From G963704535 sp963704535 (GTDB lineage: Bacteria; Chloroflexota; Chloroflexia; Chloroflexales; Roseiflexaceae): DNA of 64,000 nt. The stretch lies in assembly GCA_963704535.1 (NCBI GenBank), contig OY969916.1, positions 992,001-1,056,000 on the forward strand, written 5' to 3'. The notes beneath the pieces were generated by a model. That model was given only the letters and a program-made list of their open reading frames with translations, was not told the origin of the DNA and ran no database searches. How positions within the stretch are numbered: the stretch's first letter is position 1; every line of letters starts with the position of its first letter. Positions 34,139 through 43,600 of the stretch are shown here, piece after piece. The translations under genes were made by a program, and so were the position numbers.

Positions 34139-34849
34139 ATGACCGATACACACTCGACACCGTCGCGGGAAACCTCGTGCTCGCCCACGACGGAGCCAAG
34201 CTTCGATATCCACGCCGTCATGGCCGTGCTGCGCGATGAGATGCCACGCTACCCGGCGCCACTGATCGACAGCATGGGCGTCGCCGGGCAGGACCCCTTC
34301 CGCATCCTGATCGCCACCATCCTAAGCCTACGCACCAAAGATACGCTCACCGCCGTGGTCGCGCCGCAGCTCTTCGCCGCCGCCGATACGCCTGCGGCGA
34401 TGCTGGCGTTGAGCGAGGAGCGCATCGCCGAGCTGATCTACCCAGTGGGCTTCTACCGTACCAAAGCGCGCAGCATCCGCCAGGTCTGCGCGCTGCTGCT
34501 CGATCGCTACGGCGGCGCCGTGCCGGACGACCTCGACGGGCTCCTGGCCCTACCGGGCGTCGGCCGCAAGACCGCCAACCTGGTGCTGACCATGGGCTTC
34601 GGCAAGCCGGGCATCTGCGTCGATACCCACGTCCACCGCATCAGCAACCGCTGGGGCTACCTCCACACCAGGGACCCGGAGGCGACCGAACTGGCGCTGC
34701 GTGAGAAGCTCCCGCCGCAGTACTGGATTCCAATCAACGGCCTGCTGGTTACGCTGGGCCAGAACATCTGCCACCCCACCTCGCCGCGCTGCAGCACCTG
34801 CCCGGTCGCGGCCTACTGCGCTCGTATCGGGGTCACTCGCAGCCGCTAG
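34139..34849 (+). CDS. nth: Endonuclease III-type DNA glycosylase/AP lyase
   Basis: 236 residues. Base-excision repair enzyme for oxidised pyrimidines. The helix-hairpin-helix is LLALPGVGRKTANLVL (about 135-150) with the catalytic Lys144. The catalytic Asp162 is in VDTHVHR, and the C-terminal iron-sulfur loop has Cys211-x6-Cys218-x2-Cys221-x5-Cys227, exactly the Nth spacing. An N-terminal tail of about 20 Ser/Thr-rich residues precedes the fold, so a later start is possible, but no better one is seen. Confidence 0.92.
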   Translation: MTDTHSTPSRETSCSPTTEPSFDIHAVMAVLRDEMPRYPAPLIDSMGVAGQDPFRILIATILSLRTKDTLTAVVAPQLFAAADTPAAMLALSEERIAELIYPVGFYRTKARSIRQVCALLLDRYGGAVPDDLDGLLALPGVGRKTANLVLTMGFGKPGICVDTHVHRISNRWGYLHTRDPEATELALREKLPPQYWIPINGLLVTLGQNICHPTSPRCSTCPVAAYCARIGVTRSR

Positions 34850-34867
34850 CAGCTAAAAGACAATGCC

Positions 34868-34968
34868 GTTTATCTGACCACGAAGCTCACGAAGATGCGA
34901 AGACCACGAAGAGAAAAATCTTCTCCTGCTTCGTGGTCTTCCCGATCTTCGTGGCCTTCGTGAAGAAA
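34868..34968. repeat. Inverted array of CACGAAG units
   Basis: ACCACGAAGCTCACGAAG and GCGAAGACCACGAAG (34873-34912) face CTTCGTGGTCTTC and TCTTCGTGGCCTTCGTG (34930-34965). The repeat fills the space between nth and the ABC ATPase and forms a long imperfect hairpin of about nine-base units. Confidence 0.75.
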
Positions 34969-34980
34969 ATGAGGAGCGTA

Positions 34981-35964
34981 ATGTCCCTGATCGAGGTCGA
35001 TGACCTACGCAAGACCTTTCAAGTCGCCGTTCGCAAAGGCGGCCCGTTCGGGGCGATGCGAACGCTGCTGGCCCGCGAGTACCGTGGCGTGCGCGCGGTC
35101 GACGGCGTGTCGTTCCACGTCGAGTCGGGCGAGATGGTCGGCTACATCGGGCCGAACGGCGCGGGCAAGTCCACCACAATCAAGATGCTCACCGGCATCC
35201 TGGTGCCCAGTGCCGGCCAAATCACTGTTGACGGGCGGGTGCCGCACCAGCAGCGGATTGAGCACGTCCGACGCATCGGCGTGGTCTTCGGCCAGCGCAG
35301 CCAGCTCTGGTGGGATCTGCCCACGATCGAGTCATTCGAACTGCTGCGCCATATCTACCGCATCCCCCAGCCGCGCTGGCGCGCCAATATGGACATGTTC
35401 ACCGAACTGTTGGAGCTGGGGCCATTCCTAGAGACGCCGGTGCGCCAGCTTTCGCTGGGGCAGCGCATGCGGGCCGACCTGGCCGCATCCCTGCTGCACG
35501 ACCCGGCCATCCTGTTCCTCGACGAGCCAACGATCGGCCTCGACGTGGTCGCCAAAGAGCGCATCCGCCAGTTCCTGGCCCAATTCAACCGCGAGCGCGG
35601 CGTGACCGTGATCCTCACGACTCACGACCTGGAAGATATCGCGCGCCTGTGCCAGCGGGTGGTGCTGATCGACCACGGCCACGTGATCTACGACGGCGCG
35701 CTGGAGGCGCTGCGCACCCGCTTCGGTCGCTGCCGCACGCTGGTGGTCGACCTCGACGAGGACGCCGGCGCCGTGCGGGTGGACCACGCCGAGGTGGTCA
35801 GGCACGAGGGGCCGCGAGTCTGGCTGCGCTTCGACCGCGACGCCACCACCGCCGCCGCGCTGATCGCCGACGTGGCCGCCCGCTATCGCATCCGCGACCT
35901 GACGGTGGAAGAGCCGGAGATCGAGGCGATCGTGCGGGGAATCTATGAGAGCGGCAAGGCGTAG
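34981..35964 (+). CDS. ABC transporter ATP-binding protein without its permeases
   Basis: 327 residues. Walker A GPNGAGKST (57-65), signature LSLGQRMRADLA (about 154-165), Walker B ILFLDEPTIGLD (about 176-187) and H-loop TTHD. It belongs to the group that normally sits before two ABC-2 (DUF990-like) permease genes. Here no permease follows; instead the last 45 bp are duplicated and a defence-like operon begins on the other strand. GAGGAG supports the start. The gene is intact but may be an orphan left by the insertion. Confidence 0.88.
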   Translation: MSLIEVDDLRKTFQVAVRKGGPFGAMRTLLAREYRGVRAVDGVSFHVESGEMVGYIGPNGAGKSTTIKMLTGILVPSAGQITVDGRVPHQQRIEHVRRIGVVFGQRSQLWWDLPTIESFELLRHIYRIPQPRWRANMDMFTELLELGPFLETPVRQLSLGQRMRADLAASLLHDPAILFLDEPTIGLDVVAKERIRQFLAQFNRERGVTVILTTHDLEDIARLCQRVVLIDHGHVIYDGALEALRTRFGRCRTLVVDLDEDAGAVRVDHAEVVRHEGPRVWLRFDRDATTAAALIADVAARYRIRDLTVEEPEIEAIVRGIYESGKA

Positions 35965-36009
35965 ATCGAGGCGATCGTGCGCGGGATCTATGAGAGCGGC
36001 AAGGCGTAG
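35920..36009 (+). repeat. 45-bp tandem duplication of the ABC gene 3' end
   Basis: 35920-35964, including the stop codon, is repeated at 35965-36009 with two mismatches. The second copy keeps an in-frame-looking tail after the first stop. It marks the left edge of the accessory region; two differences suggest it is not a fresh assembly artefact. Confidence 0.9.
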
Positions 36010-36026
36010 ATGGATTGCTGATCGCT

Positions 36027-36923
36027 CTATGAGCGCTCGAAAAAGCTCATCTTTCGTAGTTGCGCATACACATCTGGCATTTTGTCATGAATGTCCTTTT
36101 CTTTGACACAGAAGCCGTGATATTCGTGTGCTCTTTGGTCGTGGCAGGGGAAGATATAGTATTTCCCATTATGACGACCAAAGATTCGCCGTCTTTGTGT
36201 TTCGGTTGGAAGCAGCACACCTTCAGCCAACACCCTCTCAGCTGTTTGAGCGTCCAAATCCATTGGGCTTATATAGCTATCAAGGTCAGAATCAGCAAGG
36301 TGCTTCTTATCGTTGGCCTTATATCGGCGGCGAACATCTGCAACCTGTTTTTCTCTGGTCACGTTCCAGACAACTCGTGATGTGTCTGCTGCGACCAGGG
36401 ATTTCTTGCGCTTTCCTTGCCTGGCTTTGTTTGGTTTAGGTGCCTCCTCATCGATAAAATCGACGTGTAGGTCGTCATCAGCAAAATCTGCGGCGCCTGC
36501 GAGGCTTAACAGCGCGGCAGGCCGATGCGTACCGCAAAACGGCTCAGGTGAGGAGAGATGGGCAGCATAAGCCAGCGCCGTATCATGAAAAGGGCGATTC
36601 TTGTAATGACACTGGTGCTTTGGAAGCTTTTTGCCAGGCATAGTTAACGGTGAGCCATCGAAATATGGCCCTTTCGTGAGAAGCAAGAGCAGTTGTTCAC
36701 GCTCACTCTTGTTTGTCAGATTGGCTTGAATAAACGCGCCGAGGTTCTGAGTAGCTGTGACTGGCGCATCCTTGATCGCGCGTGGTCGATGGACACTTGC
36801 TTCTCCAAGATGCTTACGAAGTGCTTCCAATGCCTGGCGCATGTCGCTTAAAAGTTTTACCCCTTCGGGTATAGTAGTGGCCTGACTGACAAATGAGAGG
36901 TCGTTGACAATGATGTAGATCAT
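36027..36923 (-). CDS. Unknown 298-residue partner of the DUF3696 ATPase
   Basis: No named family recognised. The ATG overlaps the (frame-corrected) stop of the ATPase gene as ATGA, so the two are translationally coupled. The N-terminal 80 residues start with a strand IYIIVNDLSFV and are helical. The middle has Cys/His-bearing HQCHYKNRPFHDTALAY (about 101-117) and an acidic FADDDLHVDFIDEE stretch, then a basic KARQGKRKKS linker (about 165-174). The C-terminal about 90 residues have RRRIFGRHNGKYYIFPCHDQ and EYHGFCV motifs that faintly recall small toxin-like RNase or deaminase modules (speculative). Low GC for the window. Likely effector or adaptor of the ATPase. Confidence 0.65.
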   Translation of the reverse strand: MIYIIVNDLSFVSQATTIPEGVKLLSDMRQALEALRKHLGEASVHRPRAIKDAPVTATQNLGAFIQANLTNKSEREQLLLLLTKGPYFDGSPLTMPGKKLPKHQCHYKNRPFHDTALAYAAHLSSPEPFCGTHRPAALLSLAGAADFADDDLHVDFIDEEAPKPNKARQGKRKKSLVAADTSRVVWNVTREKQVADVRRRYKANDKKHLADSDLDSYISPMDLDAQTAERVLAEGVLLPTETQRRRIFGRHNGKYYIFPCHDQRAHEYHGFCVKEKDIHDKMPDVYAQLRKMSFFERS

Positions 36924-38133
36924 AGGAGTTCCATGAGGTCTTTCTCAATCTGGTCGAAGAAGCCTTGAGGCCACTGGTCAATATTGCCATCCTGGTCTAT
37001 GTACGGAGACTCAACTTGTTTCGAACGCTGCTGCTCCGCAACATCACGGGCTTGGAAGAAGTGAATGGCGAGTTGTTCGGCTCGTAAATCGGCTTGTCGC
37101 CGATACCACGAACTGCGCGGCGGATTCCATTGAGAACATGATCGCTGTGTGTCTCGATGATAACCTGTGCACCAGATGCTGCCGCCCGTGCAAGAAATAT
37201 ACCCATCGCCGACTGACCGGCCGGGTGAAGGTGGAGTTCGGGGTTTTCGACGAGCACAAGCGGCGCGACACGCTTCTCCTGGTGCGCAAAACCAACCGCA
37301 CCAAGGCAGGCGGTAATGACCGGCAATATGTGGCTGAGGCCATAGCCAACGTTGACGGGTCGGTAATAGTCAGTCGCATTGCTGGCACGCAGCCTCATCA
37401 GCAAAAGGCTTGTACGCCTGAGTGGTTCGATCTCAAAGCCACTGCCAGGAAAGAAATGTGCGAGCCACGCCTCGACTTGACGTGGTAACTTCGGCGATGC
37501 TCCGTCGGGGTGGCACATCGCCTCAGGGATATCAAGCTCCTCATTTTGATGAATAAACCACGGCGTGTACTCGCCTCGCGCTCCAACACCAACTTGCTGC
37601 TCGTTGCTGCTCGCTTGATAGGTCTCACGAGGTCCAATACGGTCGGCTGAGATGTAAGTTAGCTTACGCAGGGTTTCGATCGTCGGTGCGAAAAGAGCCT
37701 GAACAGATGAGCCCATGCTAGTAGGTATCAGATCCCGAAAGTTGCTAGAAGCATCGACTTCAATCCGGTTGCGTTGCCTACGCTTGCTTCGACGCCATTC
37801 GACGGAATCAATCGGGGCGACCATACTGTTCTTTTCTGCGCCCATCCGCCACGCAATAGTTGCCGAATCATGTTCGACGCCAATCGTAAAGCTACCACGT
37901 CCACTAAGTGTATCCTCAATATCATCAGCCATGCCAAGTGAAATATCTTTCCCATTAAGCACAAGCGCTGCGCTCGCCGGACTCTCAGTCAATGTCTGAT
38001 GCAAAAGTGTCAGGGCTTGAATGACAGTTGATTTGCCGGAGGCATTCAGCCCGGTTAGCAGCGTAAACGGCGCGAGCGAAAGATTAAGTGCCGCGAAGCA
38101 CTTGAAATGTTCGAGCTGAATGCTCTGTAGCAT
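36920..38133 (-). CDS. AAA15/DUF3696-type ATPase (OLD-like), frame interrupted near the end
   Basis: The first about 350 residues read from ATG 38133: Walker A GLNASGKST (28-36), a long middle region, ABC-like LVENPELHLHP (about 290) and the H-loop IIETHSDH. Near 37088-37094 the frame changes. In the corrected frame it continues AEQLAIHFFQARDV, then DQDGNIDQWPQGFFDQIEKD and ends MELL, a classic DUF3696 tail, at 36920. Corrected length is about 404 residues. Such ATPases lack a TOPRIM nuclease and usually control a partner protein. The start overlaps the previous gene's stop by one base (TAATG). Confidence 0.82.
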
Positions 38134-39527
38134 TAGACATTCTCCATATCAGGAAGTAGATCTGAATGGTGCCGGTTGATGAACTCGAAGCGAGCCGCAA
38201 CATTGCGCACATCATTTGTCGAAATCGTGATTGCGTTGCGAAACGCTTCATCCTGCTGGAGAGCATAGAATCGCTGGATGAAATCATCGCGGTGCCTGGC
38301 GACAAAGTCCTCGGAATAGCGCGTCATTAGCACCGAGTAGACATCGAAGAGTGCAATATTGAGGACATTCCTGCTCTCTGATGGATCGGTATGTTTGCGG
38401 AAGGCGTGGCGATCAAAGAGTGCGAAGTTGTTGCGCATACTTCGCTCAAACACAGGTGTCAGGCGTTCGCCAAGTTCCGCTTCACCTCTGCTGTTCATCT
38501 CGACGAGCGCCTGAGCCAAAAATTCGTCCATATCGCCCTTGATTTCGCGGTAGCGCTCGACACCGAAGAGGTAGAACCCACAGAAGCGATTGATTGCCTC
38601 GCGGTCGCGCATGGTGTTTCGGTTCAGGCTTCGCCCAGTAGCGTCTAGGAATACAGTGCTCTGGGCGCGGTCACGTAGCCAGCGGGTCGCAGGGCCGCTG
38701 TACAGGCAGTTGCGCATCTGCTGGCGACTAAGCGCCACGCCACTGTTGACGCGTTCAAAAATGTCGAGTCGTGCTCGGTCTGGGACCTTAAAATCGATCA
38801 AATAGAGCACGAGTTGGGTGTCTTCAATTCGGTTCTGCAACTTTGGTGAGAGCTGGCTGAACCTGTTATTGTTGAGTTCATCGCTGTTACCACTTAGCTT
38901 CTGTAGCGGGAACTCATCATCCAGGTAGCGACGGAAGGTAGTAAGCCGTTGGAGGCCATCGACAACAACGACTTTGCCATCGGGATTTTCGGCCAGGTAG
39001 AACACTGGCAAAGGTATACGCATAAGCGCCAACTCGATCAGTTTGCTCTGCTTCGCTTCGTTCCACACGAAATCGCGCTGGAAGTCAGGGTTAAGAATAT
39101 ACAGGTCTTTCTTCATCCGCCGCACAACATCATACACAGTGCGCTGTTCCGAACGGATGAGCAGACTATCGATCGGATACTCGCCCAGATCAAACGCGTT
39201 GGAGTCAAGTCCTTCCGGGGGGATCTCCTCAGGTAGCTCCGCCACATGGGTCCGTCCCTCATCGGTGATGCGCCAGACACCCTGATTACCGTCTGATGAA
39301 TGGACAAAGCCCTGTTTCACTGCCTCTCGATTGATCAATGAGCGTAGCGTGTTACGACCCTGCTGCGAAAGTACCGTGCCACCCATATAGCGCTCGACAG
39401 CAGTGTAGATCTCGCGATTGGTCGCTTGACCACCACCCTGAACCATTGCCCGAAGCGCGATTTCGATCTGGCGCTGGGTGTTGAGTCCGGCTTCCGCGCC
39501 GGTGAGCGCCTGCGTGTCTGCGGTCAC
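38133..39527 (-). CDS. DUF262 protein with N-terminal winged-helix (Mrr_N-like) domain
   Basis: 464 residues from a GTG start. Residues about 17-95 look like the winged-helix head of Mrr-type restriction proteins (ATNREIYTAVERY, WRITDEGRTHV). The rest is a DUF262 (ParB/sulfiredoxin-like) domain: NPDFQRDFVWNEAKQSKLIE (about 144-163), IPLPVFYL, VVVDGLQRLTTF (about 186-197) and FERVNSGVALSRQQMRN. DUF262 proteins such as GmrS and SspE sense modified DNA and use NTP. The DUF1524 HNH nuclease half is absent. Fourth gene of the operon, 24 bp after the second DUF262 gene. Confidence 0.86.
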   Translation of the reverse strand: MTADTQALTGAEAGLNTQRQIEIALRAMVQGGGQATNREIYTAVERYMGGTVLSQQGRNTLRSLINREAVKQGFVHSSDGNQGVWRITDEGRTHVAELPEEIPPEGLDSNAFDLGEYPIDSLLIRSEQRTVYDVVRRMKKDLYILNPDFQRDFVWNEAKQSKLIELALMRIPLPVFYLAENPDGKVVVVDGLQRLTTFRRYLDDEFPLQKLSGNSDELNNNRFSQLSPKLQNRIEDTQLVLYLIDFKVPDRARLDIFERVNSGVALSRQQMRNCLYSGPATRWLRDRAQSTVFLDATGRSLNRNTMRDREAINRFCGFYLFGVERYREIKGDMDEFLAQALVEMNSRGEAELGERLTPVFERSMRNNFALFDRHAFRKHTDPSESRNVLNIALFDVYSVLMTRYSEDFVARHRDDFIQRFYALQQDEAFRNAITISTNDVRNVAARFEFINRHHSDLLPDMENV

Positions 39528-39551
39528 ACCTGGTCTCGCTTTCTACCCTAT

Positions 39552-40619
39552 TCAGGCCACGATGTCGCGCAGCAGCATGTCAATAACGCTGAAGCGCGTG
39601 AGAATGCTTTGCCGATCGTCCGCGCCGGGCTGGATGGCGGCCAGAAACGCTGCGTTAGTGGTCATTGCCGCGATGGCGCGGGAAATGATGTTCTGGCGCA
39701 CCGCCTCTGGCGACGCTGTGAAAACATAATCGAGGCGTAGCAGCAGGACGCTCCATACCTCAAACAGCGCTTTGCGGAATGGACCAGTTTCATACTGCTC
39801 CTGTATTTCGCGAAACGCAAGATCGCCGAACAGCGCGTGCGCCCGGCGCATGCTTTCGCGGAAATCTTCGGCGTACTGCTCGCGCATGATCGGCGTGGTT
39901 TCTGGCTTATTGAGATCCTCCATGGTTTGGTTGAGCAGCTCGTCAAACGTTCGCGCTGTTTCCTCATTCTGAAAGACCCTGTCATATGGGTTGAAGCGAA
40001 ACGCAAGAAAGCGCAGCGCGCATTCGCGGTCGTCCATACGGCTTGGGTCAACTAGGTGGTTAGTGGCGGCAAGAAACTCGTCCGATCGCGCCATATCGCG
40101 GAGGAAGTCGCGTGCGGGATTGACAAAGATCGCGTGGCGCACTTCCTGATCGTTCAGGTTGATGCCGCCGGTGTTGATGCGCCGGAAGATCATGAACTTG
40201 ACATCGCGCGGCGTGCCTGGCTCCACCGCGATCAAGGTCAGCGCAGTGTCGTTGATAGTTTCCTGCTGCGCGGCGGAAAGCTCATCATACATTTTGCCGT
40301 TGAGCTCGTGCAGCACTTCAAGCCCGCTCAGGCGCAGCGTTTGCTGGTTGATAAACGCATCGAGTGTAGAAAGTCGCTGGAGGCCATCGACAACCTGCCA
40401 CCGATCGGGGTTTGTCGCGTCAACGTAGAAGGTTGGCAGCGGCACATGTAGCAGGATCGATTCGATCAGGCGGCTCTGGCGCTGTTCATCCCAGATGAAG
40501 TTGCGCTGGAAATCGGGGTTAAGTTCCACCCAGCCCCGTTCGATTTTGCGCATGATCTGGTGGATGGACATTGGCGGACGACCAATGCGGATGGTAGCTG
40601 GGTCGAATGTTATGCTCAC
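39552..40619 (-). CDS. DUF262 protein (short form)
   Basis: 355 residues. Starts at a GTG that overlaps the methyltransferase stop as GTGA. The DUF262 core is SIHQIMRKI, NPDFQRNFIWDEQRQSRLIE (about 34-53), VPLPTFYVD, VVDGLQRLSTLDAF (about 76-89) and FRRINTGGINLNDQEVRHAI. There is no winged helix at the front and no HNH nuclease at the end, so it is the bare NTP-binding/DNA-sensing domain. It is clearly related to, but well diverged from, the neighbouring 464-residue DUF262 protein, so the pair may work as a heteromer (inference). Confidence 0.87.
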   Translation of the reverse strand: MSITFDPATIRIGRPPMSIHQIMRKIERGWVELNPDFQRNFIWDEQRQSRLIESILLHVPLPTFYVDATNPDRWQVVDGLQRLSTLDAFINQQTLRLSGLEVLHELNGKMYDELSAAQQETINDTALTLIAVEPGTPRDVKFMIFRRINTGGINLNDQEVRHAIFVNPARDFLRDMARSDEFLAATNHLVDPSRMDDRECALRFLAFRFNPYDRVFQNEETARTFDELLNQTMEDLNKPETTPIMREQYAEDFRESMRRAHALFGDLAFREIQEQYETGPFRKALFEVWSVLLLRLDYVFTASPEAVRQNIISRAIAAMTTNAAFLAAIQPGADDRQSILTRFSVIDMLLRDIVA

Positions 40620-43600
40620 GCCGCACCCCCCCCGCGCCCGCCGCGCACGCTCTCCTCGATCACCCTGATCTCGTCCGGCCGCAGCCCATACAGCGCATAC
40701 ACCCGCTCGTCGATCTCGCGCTCCTGTATGCTCACATCCGCCTGCGCGTCCGCCGCCTTCGCCACTCGGATATGGTCAACCAAGCGCGAGATGGCAGCAC
40801 TATTGGTAATAGAAGGTATAGGGAAAGCTCCCAGCGCTACTGGTTGTACTTCATACCAACCACCTTGCTTACCCACAAATACATTCTTTGCATAAAAGTG
40901 CGAAATATTAGAGTTGAGCATCGCAATTACGTAGGAAGGATCTTGCGAAGAGGTTAGCATATATGATGTATTCCCTATAAGGTAGCCTAAGTTATCATAG
41001 GCGAAAGTTGGACGTACAGAAACCTTCGTTGAAATAATCTTATTCTTACCGAACTCATTCCAGTATGCACACGCGCGAAGTTCCCAAAAATATTTACCCT
41101 GATCGTAGCGTTTGATTAGGTCATCTCGCAAATTATCAAACCAATCATGTATTGCAGGATAAGATTTGGCAAATATTTGCTCGGCCTCGCTTTCGTTAAA
41201 GTCACTCCATGGATGTTTCTTGTTCCGGGAGGATTCAATTCTAATGAGGTATTGCTCGGTAAAATTCACACGCCAGCGCTGCACATCTTTTCCTCTGATG
41301 TACGGTTTGAGCAGTTCGGCACTCGACGAGTGGGAGGCAATCAGCTTATCACGAGTCATACGGTCAACGACGAAGGCGTCGTTGAGGTCAGTTTGAATGC
41401 CGTAGTAGAATCGTCCCTGCACATAATCCCCCAGCGGCCTACCGGCGCGGCGTAGCTTTTCGAGCAGGCGCTGGGTGGCCTGGCCTTCGAGTCGCCAGCC
41501 ATCGGCGGTGAGTGTCTTCTGGAGGATGAGCGGCGCGGCGGGTGTGTGCTCGGCGGCGGCGCGGCGGGCATCGGCCATCACCTGTGGGAAGTCGCTCACG
41601 CGCGCAGCCGGGTTCCAGTTGACCGCCAGCAGCGCGTGGCCGTCTGCGCCTTCGACGCTGTCCCCGTTTCCGGCCCTGGCGGGAGGGCCGCCCTTGCGGG
41701 CGACGATGATGCTGGGGTAGGCGATCGCTGTGAACACCGGCGCGTCACCGAAATCGATCAACTGCTCGATCGTCATCTTGCTTGCCAGTAGTTGACGCAG
41801 CTTCTGGCCGTAGCCGGCGCGGAAGTACTTGTTCGAGGAGATAAACGTCAGCACGCCGCCCTCGCGCAGCAACTGAAACGCCCGCTCGTAGAAGTACACA
41901 TACAGGTCGGCCGTGCCGCTGTAGCTGCTGTACTGTGGGGCCAGCCGGTCCTTCAGATGCTTGATCTGCTCCTGGCGCACATACGGCGGGTTGGCGATCA
42001 CCACGTCGAAGCCCTCGGGCCGACCGAACATCCACTCAGGATCGAAGAACTCGGCCCGCTCGTTCTGGCTATAGGGGTTCCACGTTGACAACATATGCGC
42101 ATTCGCATCGCTCCAACCATCGCTACGCAGCAGCGCGCCCAACTGTTCGCGCAGTTCGGCGTCACGCTGACGGTAGCGCAGTTTGGTGGCCTGCGTGCGG
42201 GCGCTGAAGTGGCGCGAACGAACGTACGCCAGGTCGCGCTCTAAACGGCTAATTCCGGGGTCGAGCAACGTAAGCTGACCAATGCTTGGAGCATCGCGGC
42301 GGATATCAATCAGCGCATTCGCAGCCACAAAGCGCGTTTCGAGATTCGGCAGCGGGCGCACGCCACGGTTATCGGATCGATCATCCACCCGCTGATCCAC
42401 AAGCAGCGAGATGAAACAACGCAGCTTGGCGATCAGCACCGCGACCGGCTGAATATCCACGCCATAAATGCAGTTCTCGATCAGAAACAACTTACGGCCG
42501 TAATCCAGTTCGTTGCGCTCGAATGCCTCATCAATCGCTTGCAGCGCGGCTTCACGGGCCTCCACATCGGGAATCTTCTCCGCGCGCTCGGTCTGCCGCT
42601 CCTTCCAGCGCACATTGCCGCGGTCGAGCTTGCTCAACACATACACCAGCTTCTGGAGCACGCCCATGGGGAATGCGCCCGAACCACAGGCCGGGTCGAT
42701 AATTTTGAGGTCATCGATCTTCGCAATGAGCATGCTGATCTCGGTCGGGCTGAACAACGTGGCGGCCTCGACATCGTTATATGTCAGCAGCGCCCGCAGA
42801 TCGCGGTTCAGGCGCTCTCGCTCGGGATTGACGTCGGCTACCAGTTTTGCGTCAGCTTGGAGTTCATCGCGCAGCACCAGCAGCAGCAACTCATCGACCA
42901 TGTATTCCACCACATTGCGGGGCGTGTAGAATGAGCCGGTTTCTTTGCGGGCGGTCGTCTCGGTTTCGGGGTTGTAGGCTGCCAGCAAATTTTCGAACAC
43001 CTGGCCGAGTAACTCTGGATCAAGCGCCACCTCTTCCTCAACCGGCGTGTTTTCGGCCACTGTGAACTTATAGTTGTTGAGAATGTCGATCAGGCCATGC
43101 ACATTGAACTTGCGCCCGCGCGAGCCATACACACGATTGAGATCGACAGCATTGGGAGGCCCGCCGAAGAACAGCATATTGGGGACATGCAATGGGTTAT
43201 CAACGTGATCGGAAAAGCCCTCGACCAGCGTTTCGGGCGTGCGGGCCGTATCTGGATCAAGGCACTCGAACAAACCACCGTTGAGAAACGGTATGGTGCC
43301 GAATATATCGAGCGCCTGCTGCGGATCGCGGAACATCGCCTGATAGCGATAGACACTCGAAATCCCGTGGTGGCTATCGCGCCCGCCCGATGTATTCACG
43401 CCCCGAAAGCGGCGCGGCGCACGCGGGTTGTGCATCTCGGTGTTGAGCGTAGCGAAGAACAGGTTTTGCAGAATGGCTTTGTAGTACGTGCTTTCGTTCG
43501 ACTCCAGGCTATGCAGCAGTTTCTCCACCTCAGCGCGGCGGAACAGCGCCTCGGGCACGAGATTCTTTTCTTTGAGGAACCATACAAAAATCAGTCGTGT

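Noticed and set aside
35920..36009. attL/attR pair of an integrated element
   Set aside because: Both copies are adjacent in tandem rather than at opposite ends of the island, and no integrase gene is present in the window.
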